Part shown: positions 5,980-6,057 of the stretch, piece by piece
Layout: each line of letters starts with the position of its first letter
Numbering within the stretch: the stretch's first letter is position 1
Source of the DNA: Bacillota bacterium
GTDB taxonomy: Bacteria; Bacillota; Clostridia; Peptostreptococcales; Anaerovoracaceae
Assembly: GCA_022706625.1 (NCBI GenBank)
Contig: JAKJCD010000118.1
Location: 1-6,057, forward strand
DNA: 6,057 nucleotides
Reading direction: 5' to 3'
Notes under the pieces: generated by a model
Seen by the model: the letters and a program-made list of their open reading frames with translations, nothing else
Databases searched by the model: none
Told to the model about the DNA's origin: nothing
Position numbers and translations under genes: made by a program

Positions 5980-6057
5980 CCCGGCCGGCGCAGCTCTTAA
6001 ATCAGCTAAAACCGTTGAAAATTGCATTCTGTGTATAACAAACAGCAAAAATAGAGG

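Larger units (their letters stand above)
5619..6057. other. Region upstream of mgtE without a confident long gene
   Basis: This 439-base stretch holds the mgtE SD, the small leader ORF, two hairpins, the promoter candidates and the REP-like palindrome. I searched it for the conserved M-box core that usually precedes Firmicute magnesium transporter genes (a GGTGAGGC-type segment and its partners) and did not find it. From about 5990 to the right edge I see nothing I can name. Confidence 0.6.

Noticed and set aside
5940..5985. Resemblance to a c-di-GMP-I (GEMM) riboswitch: GGCAAAC and GACGCAAAG on the minus strand
   Set aside because: The spacing between the two segments is too long, and the required downstream GCC...GGCCTAA and tetraloop-receptor parts are absent. 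The motifs are explained by the palindrome arms.
5814..5993. Nine-base direct repeat CCGGCGCAG at 5814-5822 and 5985-5993
   Set aside because: Too short and only two copies; it overlaps other structures and could be chance in a GC-rich patch.
5920..6027. 35-codon minus-strand ORF (starts MQFSTVLADL, contains GWWQTKRPLATLRRK)
   Set aside because: There is no SD before its ATG, and its middle is simply the translation of the REP-like palindrome, a common source of spurious small ORFs.
5700..6038. 112-codon plus-strand ORF antisense to the mgtE leader region
   Set aside because: Its start is a TTG/ATG pair with only a weak AAGAAAGG upstream. The protein has no recognisable domain, and it runs straight through the palindromes and promoter candidates, including the REP-like element. 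Most likely a chance ORF.

Overview
The window looks like a chromosomal segment from an anaerobic Firmicute, most likely of the Clostridia. Three things suggest this: a Firmicute-type MgtE magnesium transporter, a short LUD-domain protein of the kind common in Clostridia, and strong GGAGG-type Shine-Dalgarno (SD) sites close to start codons. Base composition is mid-range. The assignment is by protein character only and could be wrong at genus or class level.

Layout: positions 1-3549 (+) hold the 3' part of a very large YD-repeat/RHS protein; its start lies left of the window. It has NHL beta-propeller repeats, a long YD-repeat shell, a canonical RHS core ending in DPSGL, and an unrecognised glycine-rich tail of 139 residues. 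Only 11 bases further on, and convergent with it, ends a 205-residue LUD/LutC-like protein (3561-4178, -). Upstream of that gene, on the same strand, lies mgtE (4239-5618, -). No obvious terminator separates mgtE from the LUD gene, so they could be cotranscribed.

The stretch from 5619 to 6057 has no confidently assigned long gene but is not featureless. Read on the minus strand, it shows a hairpin like a REP element (5949-5979), promoter candidates including a perfect TATAAT (5860-5865), a hairpin at the probable transcript start (5819-5846), and a strongly SD-led 27-codon ORF (5687-5770) just ahead of mgtE. No M-box magnesium riboswitch is recognisable. The small ORF begins with an acidic/proline segment that recalls the MgtL leader peptide of enterobacterial mgtA. 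An attenuator-like, magnesium-responsive leader for mgtE is therefore the most interesting hypothesis here.

No common pathway links the RHS protein, the LUD protein and MgtE. The RHS protein is probably an exported or surface protein, MgtE imports Mg2+ across the inner membrane, and the LUD protein is cytosolic.
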